From DASQYE01 sp036389675 (GTDB taxonomy: Bacteria > Acidobacteriota > Blastocatellia > Pyrinomonadales > Pyrinomonadaceae), in the NCBI GenBank assembly GCA_036389675.1, contig DASVWI010000028.1, positions 1-64,000 on the forward strand: a stretch of 64,000 nucleotides of DNA, given 5' to 3'. The notes below the pieces were generated by a model. That model worked only from the letters and a program-made list of their open reading frames with translations. It made no database searches and was not told where the DNA came from. This document shows, piece after piece, positions 1-8,479 of this stretch (within the stretch, counting starts at the first letter, position 1; every line of letters begins with the position of its first letter). The position numbers and the translations under genes are program-made.

Positions 1-141
1 CGAGCGGTGAGCAGTTTGCCGTATGGATTGACGGAGAAGGCGATAGCGGCGGCACGACAGATCAGGTTCAGTCCGGCGCAGAAGGACGGGCGAGCCGTGT
101 CGCAGTACATTCAGATAGAGTATAACTTCAACCTCTACTGA
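1..141 (+). CDS. TonB-type protein, C-terminal end only
   Basis: The window opens inside a plus-strand gene; frame 1 is open from base 1 to a TGA at 139-141. The 46 visible residues read like the end of a TonB C-terminal domain: a stretch starting LTEKAIAAARQIRF, then PAQKDG, then a strand ending QIEYNFNLY and an immediate stop. TonB C-terminal domains transmit energy from the inner membrane to outer-membrane receptors, but in this phylum the domain is also found on the ends of secreted proteins of unknown role. The N-terminal part, including any membrane anchor, lies outside the window, so full architecture cannot be judged. Confidence 0.7.
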   Translation, partial: RAVSSLPYGLTEKAIAAARQIRFSPAQKDGRAVSQYIQIEYNFNLY

Positions 142-171
142 TAAAGCCTGAGGACTTCGAGCCTCGTTTCA

Positions 172-234
172 TTAACAGAAAATAAGAGCGGCGTCGATTC
201 AAAGTGAACCGACGCCGCTCTTATTTTCTGTTAA
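172..234. terminator. Strong bidirectional intrinsic terminator
   Basis: A perfect 25-bp inverted repeat (172-196 with 210-234), extendable to 29 bp with one mismatch, leaves a loop of about 5 nt. The outer part is A/T-rich so that each strand has a T-rich tract after a GC-rich core (AGAGCGGCGTCG). It sits between a plus-strand gene ending at 141 and a minus-strand gene ending at 249, exactly where a shared terminator for convergent genes is expected. Confidence 0.9.
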
Positions 235-248
235 TTCGCCGCAGCCTT

Positions 249-1454
249 TTAAGTCAGGCGTTCAGCGACGCGACGAATGCGACGTATGCCTTCCTCCAAA
301 CGTTCGAGCGAAGTCGCATAAGAGATGCGTATAAAGCCCTCAGCGCCGAAGCCTGCGCCGTCGGTCACAACCGTCTGCTCCTCTTTGAGCAGTATCTCGG
401 CGAATTCGCCGGATGTCTTGACCCTGCCCTTCAAACAGCCGCGAATGTCTGGAAAAGCATAGAACGCGCCTTCCGGCAGAATGCAGCGAACGCCCGGGAT
501 GTCGTCCAGCGCACGCAGCAGCCATGCTCTGCGCGCAGTGTATTCATCGAGCATCCGTGTGACGGAATCCTGCGGGCCGTTGAAAGCCTCCGTGGCCGCG
601 TGCTGCGCTATGGAATTGGGGTTGCTCGTCGAATGGCCCTGCACGTTGAGCATAGCGCGCGTCCACTCAGCGGGCGCAAGTGCGTATCCCATGCGCCAGC
701 CCGTCATGGCATAAGTCTTTGAGAACGAACCGGCGATACAGAGGCGCGCGCGCAACTCCCCGGGCAGACTCGCCGCGCTATAGACCTTCGCAGGCGGATA
801 GACGAATCTTAGATAACACTCGTCCGAGACGGCATAGATTCCGCGCTCCGCCACCACGTCCATGATTCGCCTGAACTCGTCGGGAGGAATAACGCGGCCC
901 GATGGATTGTTCGGCGAATTCAGTATCAGTAAGCGTGTGCGCGGCGTGATGGCGCGGCGCACCTGCTCCGCGTTCAGCTGGAAATCGGTCTCTTCGGTCT
1001 CGATAAAGACGGGCGTGGCGCGCGCGAAAGTGGCTATCTCGGGGAACGTTACCCAGTAGGGCTTGGCGATCAGCACCTCATCGCCCGGGCCTGCGAGCGA
1101 TACGATGGCATTGAAGATCGCCTGCTTGCCGCCGGACGTAGCCATCACTTCCGAAGCGTCAAAGCGTGTGCCGAACTCGCGCTCGTAGAAATTTATGATG
1201 GACTGCTGAAGCTCGCGCGCTCCGGCGGTCGGCGTGTATTTGGTCCGCCCCGCCTGCATCGCAAGGGCTGCGGCCTGCTTGATGTTTTCCGGGGTGTCAA
1301 AATCCGGCTCGCCCGGGCCGAGGTCTACGACATCGACGCCCTTGGCGCGCAATGCCTGAGCCGCCTGCATCGCGGCGAGCGTGGATGACACGCGCATGCG
1401 CGCGACGTTATCGGAGATGGGGAATGGGTCTCTGGCTAGCTTGGTCATCGTCAA
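249..1454 (-). CDS. PLP-dependent aspartate/aromatic aminotransferase (class I)
   Basis: This is a 401-residue fold-type I aminotransferase, a normal length for the AspC/AAT Ib group. It transfers the amino group between an amino acid (aspartate is the commonest donor in this group) and 2-oxoglutarate in the cytoplasm. Visible family marks are the DLGPGEPDFDTP substrate segment near the N-terminus, NSPNNPSGRV, the PLP-lysine block SFSKTYAMTGWRMGY, and an Arg near the C-terminus in FIRISYATS that binds the substrate carboxylate. The listed start is TTG; an in-frame ATG two codons later (1448) is equally possible and no good ribosome site separates them. Downstream it meets the terminator at 172-234. 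Exact substrate cannot be told from sequence. Confidence 0.9.
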   Translation of the reverse strand: MTMTKLARDPFPISDNVARMRVSSTLAAMQAAQALRAKGVDVVDLGPGEPDFDTPENIKQAAALAMQAGRTKYTPTAGARELQQSIINFYEREFGTRFDASEVMATSGGKQAIFNAIVSLAGPGDEVLIAKPYWVTFPEIATFARATPVFIETEETDFQLNAEQVRRAITPRTRLLILNSPNNPSGRVIPPDEFRRIMDVVAERGIYAVSDECYLRFVYPPAKVYSAASLPGELRARLCIAGSFSKTYAMTGWRMGYALAPAEWTRAMLNVQGHSTSNPNSIAQHAATEAFNGPQDSVTRMLDEYTARRAWLLRALDDIPGVRCILPEGAFYAFPDIRGCLKGRVKTSGEFAEILLKEEQTVVTDGAGFGAEGFIRISYATSLERLEEGIRRIRRVAERLT

Positions 1455-1511
1455 TCGGGAGAAAAGAGGCGCGGTGTGCTTGAACGGACGACACCGCGCA
1501 CTCGAAAGAGA

Positions 1512-1841
1512 TTATTTGCGCGAGCCGCTCTTCTTAGACGAGCCCTTCTTCGCGCCGCCTTTCTTGGCTGCGCCTTTCTTTGCGCCGCCTTTTGAAGAGC
1601 CTTTCTTCGCGCCGCCCTTCTTACCGCCCTTCTTGCCGCCCTTTTTCATGGGGCTTTTGTCAGGCGTCTTGCCGCGACCTGAACCGCTCTTCTTGCCGCC
1701 GCCGGACGATTTGTTGACGGTGGCCCATGCGCGTTTCTCCGCTTCTTCTTCAGAGACGCCGCGTTCCTCGTAGCTCTCTTCGATATGCTCGGCCTGCCGT
1801 TTCTGTTTGTCCGTGTATTTGTCTTTATCACCTCTCGCCAT
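1512..1841 (-). CDS. Small protein with lysine/glycine-rich repetitive tail
   Basis: A 109-residue protein starting MARGDKDKYTDKQKRQAEHI. The ATG at 1841 is preferred over an upstream in-frame start because a purine-rich GGAGGGAGG block lies about 10 nt upstream. Residues 1-45 form a charged, probably helical segment (AEHIEESYEERGVSEEEAEK followed by RAWATVNK) resembling a widespread family loosely annotated as plasmid-stabilisation or stress proteins. The rest is a low-complexity array of KKG, AKKGG and SSK units ending KKSGSRK, similar in composition to bacterial histone H1-like tails. Nucleic-acid binding is an inference from charge. The tail may vary in length between strains because the DNA is itself repetitive. 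Confidence 0.75.
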   Translation of the reverse strand: MARGDKDKYTDKQKRQAEHIEESYEERGVSEEEAEKRAWATVNKSSGGGKKSGSGRGKTPDKSPMKKGGKKGGKKGGAKKGSSKGGAKKGAAKKGGAKKGSSKKSGSRK

Positions 1842-1934
1842 GCTCGGTGACCTCCCTCCGTTCGTGTTACGCCGTGGCTTTCGGCGCAAGTCATGGTGGT
1901 AGAGCTACGGAAAAGTATAGCACGCGCAGCGCCG

Positions 1935-2435
1935 TCAGGAATCCTTATTAAGCTTGCGTCTCATGCGCGCTTCGACCGAGGCGGGCACGAGTCCGTCAAT
2001 CTTTCCGTCCAACTGAAAGACTTCCTTGACGAGCCGCGAGCTGACGTAGGAATAGGCTTCGGCGGGCATCATAAAGACGGTTTCGATGCGCGGCTCCTGC
2101 CTGCGGTTCATCAGTGCCATCTGCAACTCGTACTCGTAATCGGAGACGGCGCGGATACCGCGCACAATTGCGTCCGCCTCGCGCTCGACCGCATAATGTA
2201 CGAGCAGTCCCTCGAAGTCTTCGACGCGCAGCGTGCATGAGCCGTGATTGATCTCGCTCAAGACTTCCGTCAACATCTCACGCCGCTCTTCGAGTGTGAA
2301 CAGGGGTCTCTTTTCGGGATTGATGAGGATGGCGATGATAATCTCGTCGAACAGCTTGCAGCCGCGCTCGATAATGTCCAGATGGCCGTAGGTCACGGGG
2401 TCGAATGAGCCTGGATAGATCGCGCGTCGCATCAT
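1935..2435 (-). CDS. coaD: Phosphopantetheine adenylyltransferase
   Basis: CoaD makes dephospho-CoA from 4'-phosphopantetheine and ATP, the fourth step of coenzyme A synthesis. The 166-residue length is typical. The nucleotidyltransferase signature is plain: AIYPGSFDPVTYGHLDII with the TxGH motif near residue 18, a second ATP-binding segment around RGIRAVSDYEYE, and the C-terminal YSYVSSRLVKEV region that carries the ISSTxxR-type motif. Two Met codons open the frame (2435 and 2432). It is read on the minus strand and followed downstream, after about 90 nt, by the lysine-rich small gene; metH is divergent. Confidence 0.97.
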   Translation of the reverse strand: MMRRAIYPGSFDPVTYGHLDIIERGCKLFDEIIIAILINPEKRPLFTLEERREMLTEVLSEINHGSCTLRVEDFEGLLVHYAVEREADAIVRGIRAVSDYEYELQMALMNRRQEPRIETVFMMPAEAYSYVSSRLVKEVFQLDGKIDGLVPASVEARMRRKLNKDS

Positions 2436-2494
2436 GAAGAATGTGCTGTTCAGAGAGTCTGAGCTGGGAAATCCGAAGGGAAAGTAACATAAAA

Positions 2495-2620
2495 CAGTGA
2501 CGAGTGACGAGCGGCAAGTGCCAGGTTAGCGATGAGTGATGAGTGAAAAGCAAGCCCTTGTCTTTCGCTCATCCCTCATCTACTGTTTTCCTCCTGCTCA
2601 TCGCTTGCCACTCGTCACTG
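2495..2620. repeat. Inverted-repeat family A, copy 1
   Basis: An imperfect palindrome built of GTGACGAG/GTGATGAG units on the left and CTCATC/CTCGTCAC units on the right. It belongs with the copies at 9613-9679 and 15761-15824. Unlike those it lies between divergent genes (coaD and metH) rather than after a stop codon. No open reading frame of substance crosses it. Confidence 0.7.
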
Positions 2621-2667
2621 CTCTCTTGACATGAGGGGCGGCGGGTGTTTCAATACAAGGTCAACAA

Positions 2668-2719
2668 ACGTGGTGAGTTAAGGCAACTTGCGGCCACGTA
2701 AAATAAACTGCTAAACAGC
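2668..2719 (+). promoter_or_regulatory. Probable SAM-II riboswitch aptamer
   Basis: The segment upstream of metH has the layout of the SAM-II class: a first stem ACGTGG (2668-2673) pairing with CCACGT (2694-2699), a loop carrying GAGTTAAGG and then CTTGCGG just before the closing stem, then an A-rich TAAA linker and the conserved GCTAAA (2710-2715) that forms the pseudoknot in this class. SAM-II RNAs bind S-adenosylmethionine and shut down methionine genes. Order, spacing and the TTGCGGCCAC and GCTAAA blocks match my memory of the family; I could not run a covariance search. Location ahead of methionine synthase fits well. Confidence 0.72.
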
Positions 2720-2768
2720 TCGGCGAGTCTTTCCTCGATAGGACTAATCGAAATAGGCTTTTGTTGGA

Positions 2769-2810
2769 AAGCCCCGCGTTGTTTGGCGCGGGGCTTAATT
2801 TATGTATTTT
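2769..2810 (+). terminator. Intrinsic terminator between riboswitch and metH
   Basis: A perfect 10-bp GC-rich stem (2769-2778 with 2787-2796, loop TTGTTTGG) is followed by a T-rich run through 2810. Lying 50 nt after the probable SAM aptamer and about 80 nt before the metH start, it may be the expression platform. It also shows that the long frame open from 2761 is not all coding. Confidence 0.75.
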
Positions 2811-2892
2811 GGATTCGCGGGCAAGGCGGCTTGAAAGCCCGACTGCAAAATTCAAGACGAAGGAAGCGTTAATCCAGAATCTAAAATCTAAA

Positions 2893-5800
2893 ATGGCTAT
2901 GAGTTTTCTTGACGCAATCAAAGAGCGAATCGTCGTCTTCGACGGCGCGATGGGGACTAACCTGCACGCGCAGGATTTGACGATTGAGGATTACGGCGGG
3001 CCGCAGTTTGAAAACTGCACGGAGCATCTGCTCATTACCCGTCCAGATGCGGTGGAAAATGTCCACGCGGCGTTCTTCGAGGTCGGCTGCGACGTGGTGG
3101 AGACCGACACGTTCGGCGCGAATCCGATTGTGCTCGGCGAATTCCAGATTCCGCATCTGGCCTATGAGCTGAACGTCAAAGCGGCGCAGATCGCCCGCCG
3201 CATCGCCGCCGACTACTCGACGAAAGAGAAGCCGCGCTGGGTCGCGGGCTCTATGGGGCCGGGGACGAAACTGCCGACGCTCGGCCACGTTACATACCGC
3301 GAGCTTAAAACCTCTTACGCCGAACAGGTGCGAGGTCTCTTCGACGGCGGCGTCGATATGTTCATCGTTGAGACCTGCCAGGACTTGCTGCAAACTAAGG
3401 CGGCGCTCGCGGCCATCTTTGAGCACTTCGAGCGCGCGAGGGAGCGTCGTCCCGTCATCGCGCAGGTCACGATTGAAGTTTTCGGAACGATGCTCAACGG
3501 CACTGAGATCAGCGCGGCGCTGACCGCGCTTGAGCCCTTTCCGATTGACGTGATCGGCATGAACTGCGGCACAGGGCCGAGGCACATGACCGAGAGCATA
3601 CGCTATCTCTGCGAAAATTCTCCGATGCCCGTCTCCGTGCTGCCGAACGCCGGGCTGCCGTCGATTAAGGACGGCCAAACGCATTACGACGAGACGCCTG
3701 AATCTTTCGTCGCGCAGATCACCCACTTTGCTAAAGACTTCGGCGTTAACGTGGTGGGTGGCTGCTGCGGCACGACGCCCGCGCACCTGAAGATGGTCGT
3801 CGAAGCCATGGGGCGTCTTTCGCCCAAAGAGCGCGACGCGCGACTCGTGCCGTCCGCCTCGTCCATCTATAGCCAGCAGCCTTATGTTCAGGACAACTCT
3901 TTTCTGATCGTCGGCGAGCGCGTCAACGCCAGCGGCTCGAAAAAGATGCGCGACCTCCTGAACGCAGAAGATTGGGACGGGCTGGTCTCGCTGGCGAAAG
4001 AGCAGGAGCGTGAGGGCGCGCACATCCTAGATGTCAACGTGGACTTTGTCGGGCGTGACGGCGAGCGCGACATGCACGAGTTGGCATCGCGGCTGGTGAC
4101 GAACATCAAGCTGCCGTTGATGCTCGATTCGACCGAATGGCAGAAGATGGAAGCGGGCCTCGAACACGCCGGCGGCAAGTGCATACTGAACTCTACGAAC
4201 TACGAGGACGGCGAGCCGCGGTTTGCCAAGGTGCTTGAGCTGGCTAAGAGGTTCGGCGCGGGCGTCGTCATCGGTACGATTGACGAAGAGGGAATGGCCC
4301 GCACGGCTGAAGGTAAACTCAGGATTGCGCGTCGCGCTTACGAGCAGGCGACCACGAAATACGGCATTCCGGCGCACGACATTTTCTTCGACCCGCTCGC
4401 GCTTCCCATCTCCACGGGAATCGAGGAAGACCGCCGCAACGCCCTTGAAACCATCGAGGGCATACGCCGCATCAAGGCCGAGCTTCCCGGATGCTACACC
4501 ATCCTCGGCGTCTCGAATATCTCTTTCGGTCTGAATCCGGCCTCGCGCATAGCGCTCAACTCCGTCTTCCTGCACGACGCCGTGGAAGCCGGCCTCGACG
4601 CCGCCATCGTCAATGCGAGCAAGATCATGCCGCTCAATCGCATCGAAGAACGGCACAGGGAAGTTGCGCGGCAACTGATCTATGACGAGCGCAAATTCGA
4701 CGGTGAAATCTGTACGTATGATCCGCTCGGCGTATTCACGACGCTCTTTGAGGGCGTTACGACCAAGACGGTCAAGAAGGACACGAGCGATCTGCCCGTC
4801 GAAGAGCGCTTGAAGCGCCACATCATAGACGGCGAGAAGATCGGCCTCGAAGACCAGTTGAAAATCGCGCTCGGTAAATATTCGGCGCTCGACATCATCA
4901 ACACAATCCTGCTGGACGGCATGAAGGTCGTCGGCGACCTCTTCGGCAGCGGGCAGATGCAACTGCCCTTCGTGCTGCAATCCGCCGAGGCGATGAAGGC
5001 CGCCGTGCGCTTCCTCGAACCCTTCATGGAGAAGAAGGGCGGCGCGACAGAGAAGGGAACGATGGTGCTCGCCACCGTTAAGGGCGATGTCCACGACATA
5101 GGCAAGAATCTGGTGGACATCATCCTGACCAATAACGGCTACAAGGTGATCAACCTCGGCATTAAGCAGACGATTGACAATATTCTCAGCGCCCAGCAGG
5201 AACATAACGCCGATGCTATAGGGATGAGCGGGCTGCTCGTCAAATCGACGCTCATCATGCGAGACAATCTGGAATTAATGAACGAGCGCGGCATCAACGT
5301 CCCGGTAGTGCTCGGCGGCGCGGCCCTCACGCGCCGCTATGTTGAGGATGATCTCAAATCGCTTTACAAAGGCACGCTCTTCTACGCGAAGGATGCTTTC
5401 GACGGCCTGCACACGATGGACGCTCTGATGGGTACGGGCGGTGCGAGCGTGGAAGATAAGCCGAGCCTTCAGGCTGTTCATGTGGCGGGCAACGGCAACG
5501 GCGGGGCGGAAGACTCGGAAGACCTCGTCGGCGAGGATGCCAAGCTGGGTATTAGTCAGGCCGCGAGGCCGCGCGCTGTCACGAAGGCCTCTGGTGATAC
5601 GACGCACACGCATCGCTCGGACGTTCAGTCGGATGTCCCTATCCCGCGCGCGCCTTTCTACGGCTCGCGCGTCGTGACCGATATACCGCTCGACGACGTT
5701 TTCGCCTACGTCAACGAGACGGCGCTTTTCAAGGGCCAGTGGCAGTTTAAGCAGGGGCGCAAGAGCGCCGACGAGTATCGTGCCCTTGTGGCGGAGACCG

Positions 5801-6435
5801 TGCGGCCCATCTATGATGAGCTTAAGGAGCGCTCCAAACAAAAAGAGCTGCTCACGCCGCGCGTCGTCTACGGCTATTTCCCCTGCCAGTCGGCGGGCAA
5901 TGACCTGATCATCTACGAAGATGACGAGCGCACGCAGCGGCTGCGCTTCACCTTCCCGCGCCAGCCCGCAGGCAAGCGGCTCTGTCTGGCCGATTACTTC
6001 GCCTCGCAGGTATCGGGCCGCATCGACACGGTGGCCTTTCATCTGGTGACGATGGGAAGACGGGCGAGCCTCTATTCGCAGGAGCTTTTCAAGGGCGACA
6101 ACTACGCAGACTATCTCTTCTTTCACGGTTTGAGCGTCGAGGCCGCCGAGGCTCTGGCCGAACTCTGGCACAAGCGCATACGCGAAGAACTGGGCATAGC
6201 GGGCCGCGATGCCAAAGAGGTGACGAAGCTTTTTCATCAGGGCTATCAGGGCTCGCGCTTCAGCTTCGGCTATCCAGCTTGTCCGGACCTCGAAGATCAG
6301 ACCAAGCTCTTCGAGCTGCTCGACCCTTCACGCATAGATGTGGAATTGACCGAAGAGTTTCAGCTCGACCCTGAACAATCGACTTCGGCCATCATCGTTC
6401 ACCACGAGGAGGCCAGATACTTCTCTATAGATTAA
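2893..6435 (+). CDS. metH: Cobalamin-dependent methionine synthase
   Basis: MetH moves a methyl group from 5-methyltetrahydrofolate through methylcobalamin to homocysteine, giving methionine and tetrahydrofolate. The 1180-residue product has all four modules. The homocysteine domain comes first (DGAMGTN near residue 20; zinc cysteines in GMNCGTGP and GGCCGTTP, the latter near 290). Next are the folate (pterin) domain, containing GERVNASGSKK and LDVNVDFVGRDG, and the B12 domain with the cobalt-ligand motif DVHDIG near 732. Last is the reactivation domain, from about 935 to the end, with RVVYGYFPCQ and GYPACPDLEDQ. The start is ATG 2893 (2899 is possible); the frame extends up to 2761 but that part contains a terminator hairpin and lacks family similarity. 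No Shine-Dalgarno is obvious. A 60-residue linker rich in Ala/Gly/Thr precedes the reactivation domain. Expression is probably SAM-controlled by the upstream riboswitch. Confidence 0.97.
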   Translation: MAMSFLDAIKERIVVFDGAMGTNLHAQDLTIEDYGGPQFENCTEHLLITRPDAVENVHAAFFEVGCDVVETDTFGANPIVLGEFQIPHLAYELNVKAAQIARRIAADYSTKEKPRWVAGSMGPGTKLPTLGHVTYRELKTSYAEQVRGLFDGGVDMFIVETCQDLLQTKAALAAIFEHFERARERRPVIAQVTIEVFGTMLNGTEISAALTALEPFPIDVIGMNCGTGPRHMTESIRYLCENSPMPVSVLPNAGLPSIKDGQTHYDETPESFVAQITHFAKDFGVNVVGGCCGTTPAHLKMVVEAMGRLSPKERDARLVPSASSIYSQQPYVQDNSFLIVGERVNASGSKKMRDLLNAEDWDGLVSLAKEQEREGAHILDVNVDFVGRDGERDMHELASRLVTNIKLPLMLDSTEWQKMEAGLEHAGGKCILNSTNYEDGEPRFAKVLELAKRFGAGVVIGTIDEEGMARTAEGKLRIARRAYEQATTKYGIPAHDIFFDPLALPISTGIEEDRRNALETIEGIRRIKAELPGCYTILGVSNISFGLNPASRIALNSVFLHDAVEAGLDAAIVNASKIMPLNRIEERHREVARQLIYDERKFDGEICTYDPLGVFTTLFEGVTTKTVKKDTSDLPVEERLKRHIIDGEKIGLEDQLKIALGKYSALDIINTILLDGMKVVGDLFGSGQMQLPFVLQSAEAMKAAVRFLEPFMEKKGGATEKGTMVLATVKGDVHDIGKNLVDIILTNNGYKVINLGIKQTIDNILSAQQEHNADAIGMSGLLVKSTLIMRDNLELMNERGINVPVVLGGAALTRRYVEDDLKSLYKGTLFYAKDAFDGLHTMDALMGTGGASVEDKPSLQAVHVAGNGNGGAEDSEDLVGEDAKLGISQAARPRAVTKASGDTTHTHRSDVQSDVPIPRAPFYGSRVVTDIPLDDVFAYVNETALFKGQWQFKQGRKSADEYRALVAETVRPIYDELKERSKQKELLTPRVVYGYFPCQSAGNDLIIYEDDERTQRLRFTFPRQPAGKRLCLADYFASQVSGRIDTVAFHLVTMGRRASLYSQELFKGDNYADYLFFHGLSVEAAEALAELWHKRIREELGIAGRDAKEVTKLFHQGYQGSRFSFGYPACPDLEDQTKLFELLDPSRIDVELTEEFQLDPEQSTSAIIVHHEEARYFSID

Positions 6436-6439
6436 GCCC

Positions 6440-6498
6440 GGAGTCTCAAGCCTTGAAGGCAGAGGTCTAAGAGGCTCTGCTTAGAGGCCTGGGACTCC
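6440..6498. repeat. Imperfect inverted repeat between metH and plsC
   Basis: Arms 6440-6452 and 6486-6498 match at 11 of 13 positions, with smaller AGAGG/CTCT pairings inside. It starts a few bases after the metH stop and could be a 3'-end hairpin, but it lacks a T-run, so the role is uncertain. Confidence 0.4.
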
Positions 6499-6516
6499 GT
6501 ACATTGGATTCAGGAT

Positions 6517-7371
6517 TTGGAAGAGCCGATTGACCCGACGCCGGAAGAGCTAGGGGTGCTTGGATGGATGGAGCGCCTCGCTTTTCGACTGGTACACGCC
6601 ATGAATCAGGGACGCTGGAAGCGTTTCTGGACATGGTGTCAGCGCACCATGGGCGCGGGCTGGATTCATCTTGCGACCTACAACCTGATGCGCGTTTACG
6701 GTCTCGATCACGTAGAGGCCGCGTCGCACGAGCGCCCGATCCTGCTGGTGGCGAATCATCGCTCCTTCTTCGACATGTACGCCGTCTCGACAGTCCTTTT
6801 CCGCCGCACGCGCTGGCGCAAAAGTCTCTTCTTCCCCGTGCGCGGTCGTTTCTTTTACGAATCGCCTTTGGGCCTGCTGGTCAATCTGCTGATGGGGTGG
6901 TGGTCTATGTACCCGCCCATCTTCGCCGACAGCGAGAAGCGCCTGTTCGACAAGTATTCCGTCCGTCGCCTGGCCCAGCTCTGCCACAGCGGGGCGGGCA
7001 ACGTCATCGGTTTTCACCCCGAAGGCACGCGCAATCGAAGCAGCGACCCTTACTCTTACCTGCGCGGGCAACCCGGCATAGGCAAGCTGGTCAAGGACGC
7101 TGCGCCGCAAGTCATCCCGGTTTTCATCGCTGGGCTCGGCAATAGCCTGCCGCGACAGGTAATCGGCAACTGGACTGGGGGCGAGCCCATACGCATACAC
7201 TTCGGCGCGCCGCTGGAGCTGACGCCTTACCTGTCAAAAAAAGATCACGTCCGCACTTATAAAGAGATAGCCGATTTCGTGATGACGAAGATCGCGGAGC
7301 TGGGTGAAGAAGACCGCGCACTTTATGCCGCCGCGGAGAGCGGCAAACGCGAAATCGCAACGGCCACTTAA
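6517..7371 (+). CDS. PlsC-type 1-acylglycerol-3-phosphate acyltransferase
   Basis: A 284-residue member of the PlsC/LPLAT family, which acylates lysophosphatidic acid or related lysolipids at the inner face of the membrane. The catalytic HX4D box is seen as NHRSFFDMY, the glycerophosphate-binding block as FHPEGTRNR, and a further conserved patch as VIPVFIAGLG. A hydrophobic stretch around LGLLVNLLMGWW could associate with the membrane. The listed start is TTG; the ATG at 6568 (MERLAFRL) would lose 17 acidic residues and is possible. It lies 34 nt ahead of a lipid-kinase-like gene on the same strand, so the two probably work in one lipid pathway. Confidence 0.9.
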   Translation: MEEPIDPTPEELGVLGWMERLAFRLVHAMNQGRWKRFWTWCQRTMGAGWIHLATYNLMRVYGLDHVEAASHERPILLVANHRSFFDMYAVSTVLFRRTRWRKSLFFPVRGRFFYESPLGLLVNLLMGWWSMYPPIFADSEKRLFDKYSVRRLAQLCHSGAGNVIGFHPEGTRNRSSDPYSYLRGQPGIGKLVKDAAPQVIPVFIAGLGNSLPRQVIGNWTGGEPIRIHFGAPLELTPYLSKKDHVRTYKEIADFVMTKIAELGEEDRALYAAAESGKREIATAT

Positions 7372-7404
7372 GACGAAAGCTCACTCCGAGGTTGTGAATC
7401 AAGG

Positions 7405-8352
7405 ATGTCACACCTTCCGCTCGTGATTGTTAACCCGGCGTCGGCTGGCAGGGCCACACGCGAGATGTGGCCGTCAATCGCCAGCGACCTTCGCACGCAC
7501 TTTGGCCCGTTCAACTGCGCTTTCACCGAAAGGGCCGGCGAGGGCAGACTGCTGGCCGCGCGCGCGGCCTCTGAGGGACGGCCTCTGGTCATCGCATGCG
7601 GGGGCGACGGGACTATTAACGAAGTCGCCAACGGAATTCTGGAAGCTGGCGGGCGTTGCGAGCTGGGAATCCTGCCGAGCGGGACGGGCGGCGATTTCCG
7701 GCGCACGCTCGGCATCCCGACGCGTACGGCGGACGCCGCGCGTGTCTTGCGTGTGGGAAGCACCCGCATGATGGATGCAGGGCACGTCTCGTATGTCAAT
7801 CATAAGGGTGAAGCTGAGACCAGATACTTTCTCGGAGTCGCTTCCTTCGGCATGAGCCCGGAAGTTATCGAGCGCGTCAAGGAGAGCGGCCCGTCATGGC
7901 TTCCGGCCAAAAGTGCCCGCCGCTTGAGCGGCAGAGTCTCTTTCGCCATCGCCACGCTGCAAACGACGCTCTCATCCCCGCCCACGACCGTTGCGATTCA
8001 ACTCGACGAGCATCCGGAGCGCCGTCTGACCGTTGCCAATCTCTGTGTCGCCAATGCCAGATATTTCGGCGGAGGAATGAAGGTTGCGCCCCGCGCCATC
8101 ATAGACGACGGACTCTTTGACATCATCTCCATCGGCGACCTCGGCGCGCTGAAGATTCTCACAAATGCGCCGCAGCTTTATCTGGGCACACATCTCGGCA
8201 TGGAGCAAGTCCATCACGCGCTCGCCGCGCGCGTCGAGGCGCGTCCCGCCAGTAAGGAAATGAGAGTGGCTATAGAGGTGGATGGAGAACTGCCCGGATA
8301 CCTGCCCGCGACCTTCGAAATACTACCCAGCGCCTTGCGCGTGCGCTGCTAA
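7405..8352 (+). CDS. Diacylglycerol/sphingosine kinase-like protein (YegS/LCB5 family)
   Basis: A 315-residue lipid kinase of the DagK catalytic family. These enzymes phosphorylate diacylglycerol, phosphatidylglycerol or sphingoid lipids with ATP. The N-terminal VIVNPASAGR, the nucleotide-binding GGDGTINEVANGI near residue 70 and the LPSGTGGDFRR block near 92 are all present, as is the C-terminal VEVDGE-type strand (AIEVDGELPGY). It follows the PlsC-type gene directly and is convergent with an SDR gene. The substrate cannot be read from sequence. Confidence 0.92.
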   Translation: MSHLPLVIVNPASAGRATREMWPSIASDLRTHFGPFNCAFTERAGEGRLLAARAASEGRPLVIACGGDGTINEVANGILEAGGRCELGILPSGTGGDFRRTLGIPTRTADAARVLRVGSTRMMDAGHVSYVNHKGEAETRYFLGVASFGMSPEVIERVKESGPSWLPAKSARRLSGRVSFAIATLQTTLSSPPTTVAIQLDEHPERRLTVANLCVANARYFGGGMKVAPRAIIDDGLFDIISIGDLGALKILTNAPQLYLGTHLGMEQVHHALAARVEARPASKEMRVAIEVDGELPGYLPATFEILPSALRVRC

Positions 8353-8364
8353 GAGCAGAGCTGA

Positions 8365-8472
8365 ACAGCGATGGACCGAGATGGTCTGGATGAAGAAAAA
8401 GCTTTGAAGCAGTAATGCATCAATGCCCTTAGATTTCATCCTGCTTTCAGCTTTTATCCTGAACCTCTCCGT
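8365..8472. repeat. Inverted-repeat family B, copy 1 (degenerate)
   Basis: Begins 12 nt after the lipid-kinase stop with a diverged form of ACAGGGATGGACAGAGATGG and ends with TTTTATCCTGAACCTCTCC. It is related to the copies at 25476, 31093 and 51531. It fills the space between two convergent genes and may act as a terminator for either. Confidence 0.7.
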
Positions 8473-8479
8473 TAACGCT

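Noticed and set aside
4027..5205. 392-residue minus-strand frame
   Set aside because: Antisense to metH with no recognisable domain; the plus frame encodes the conserved B12 and folate modules.
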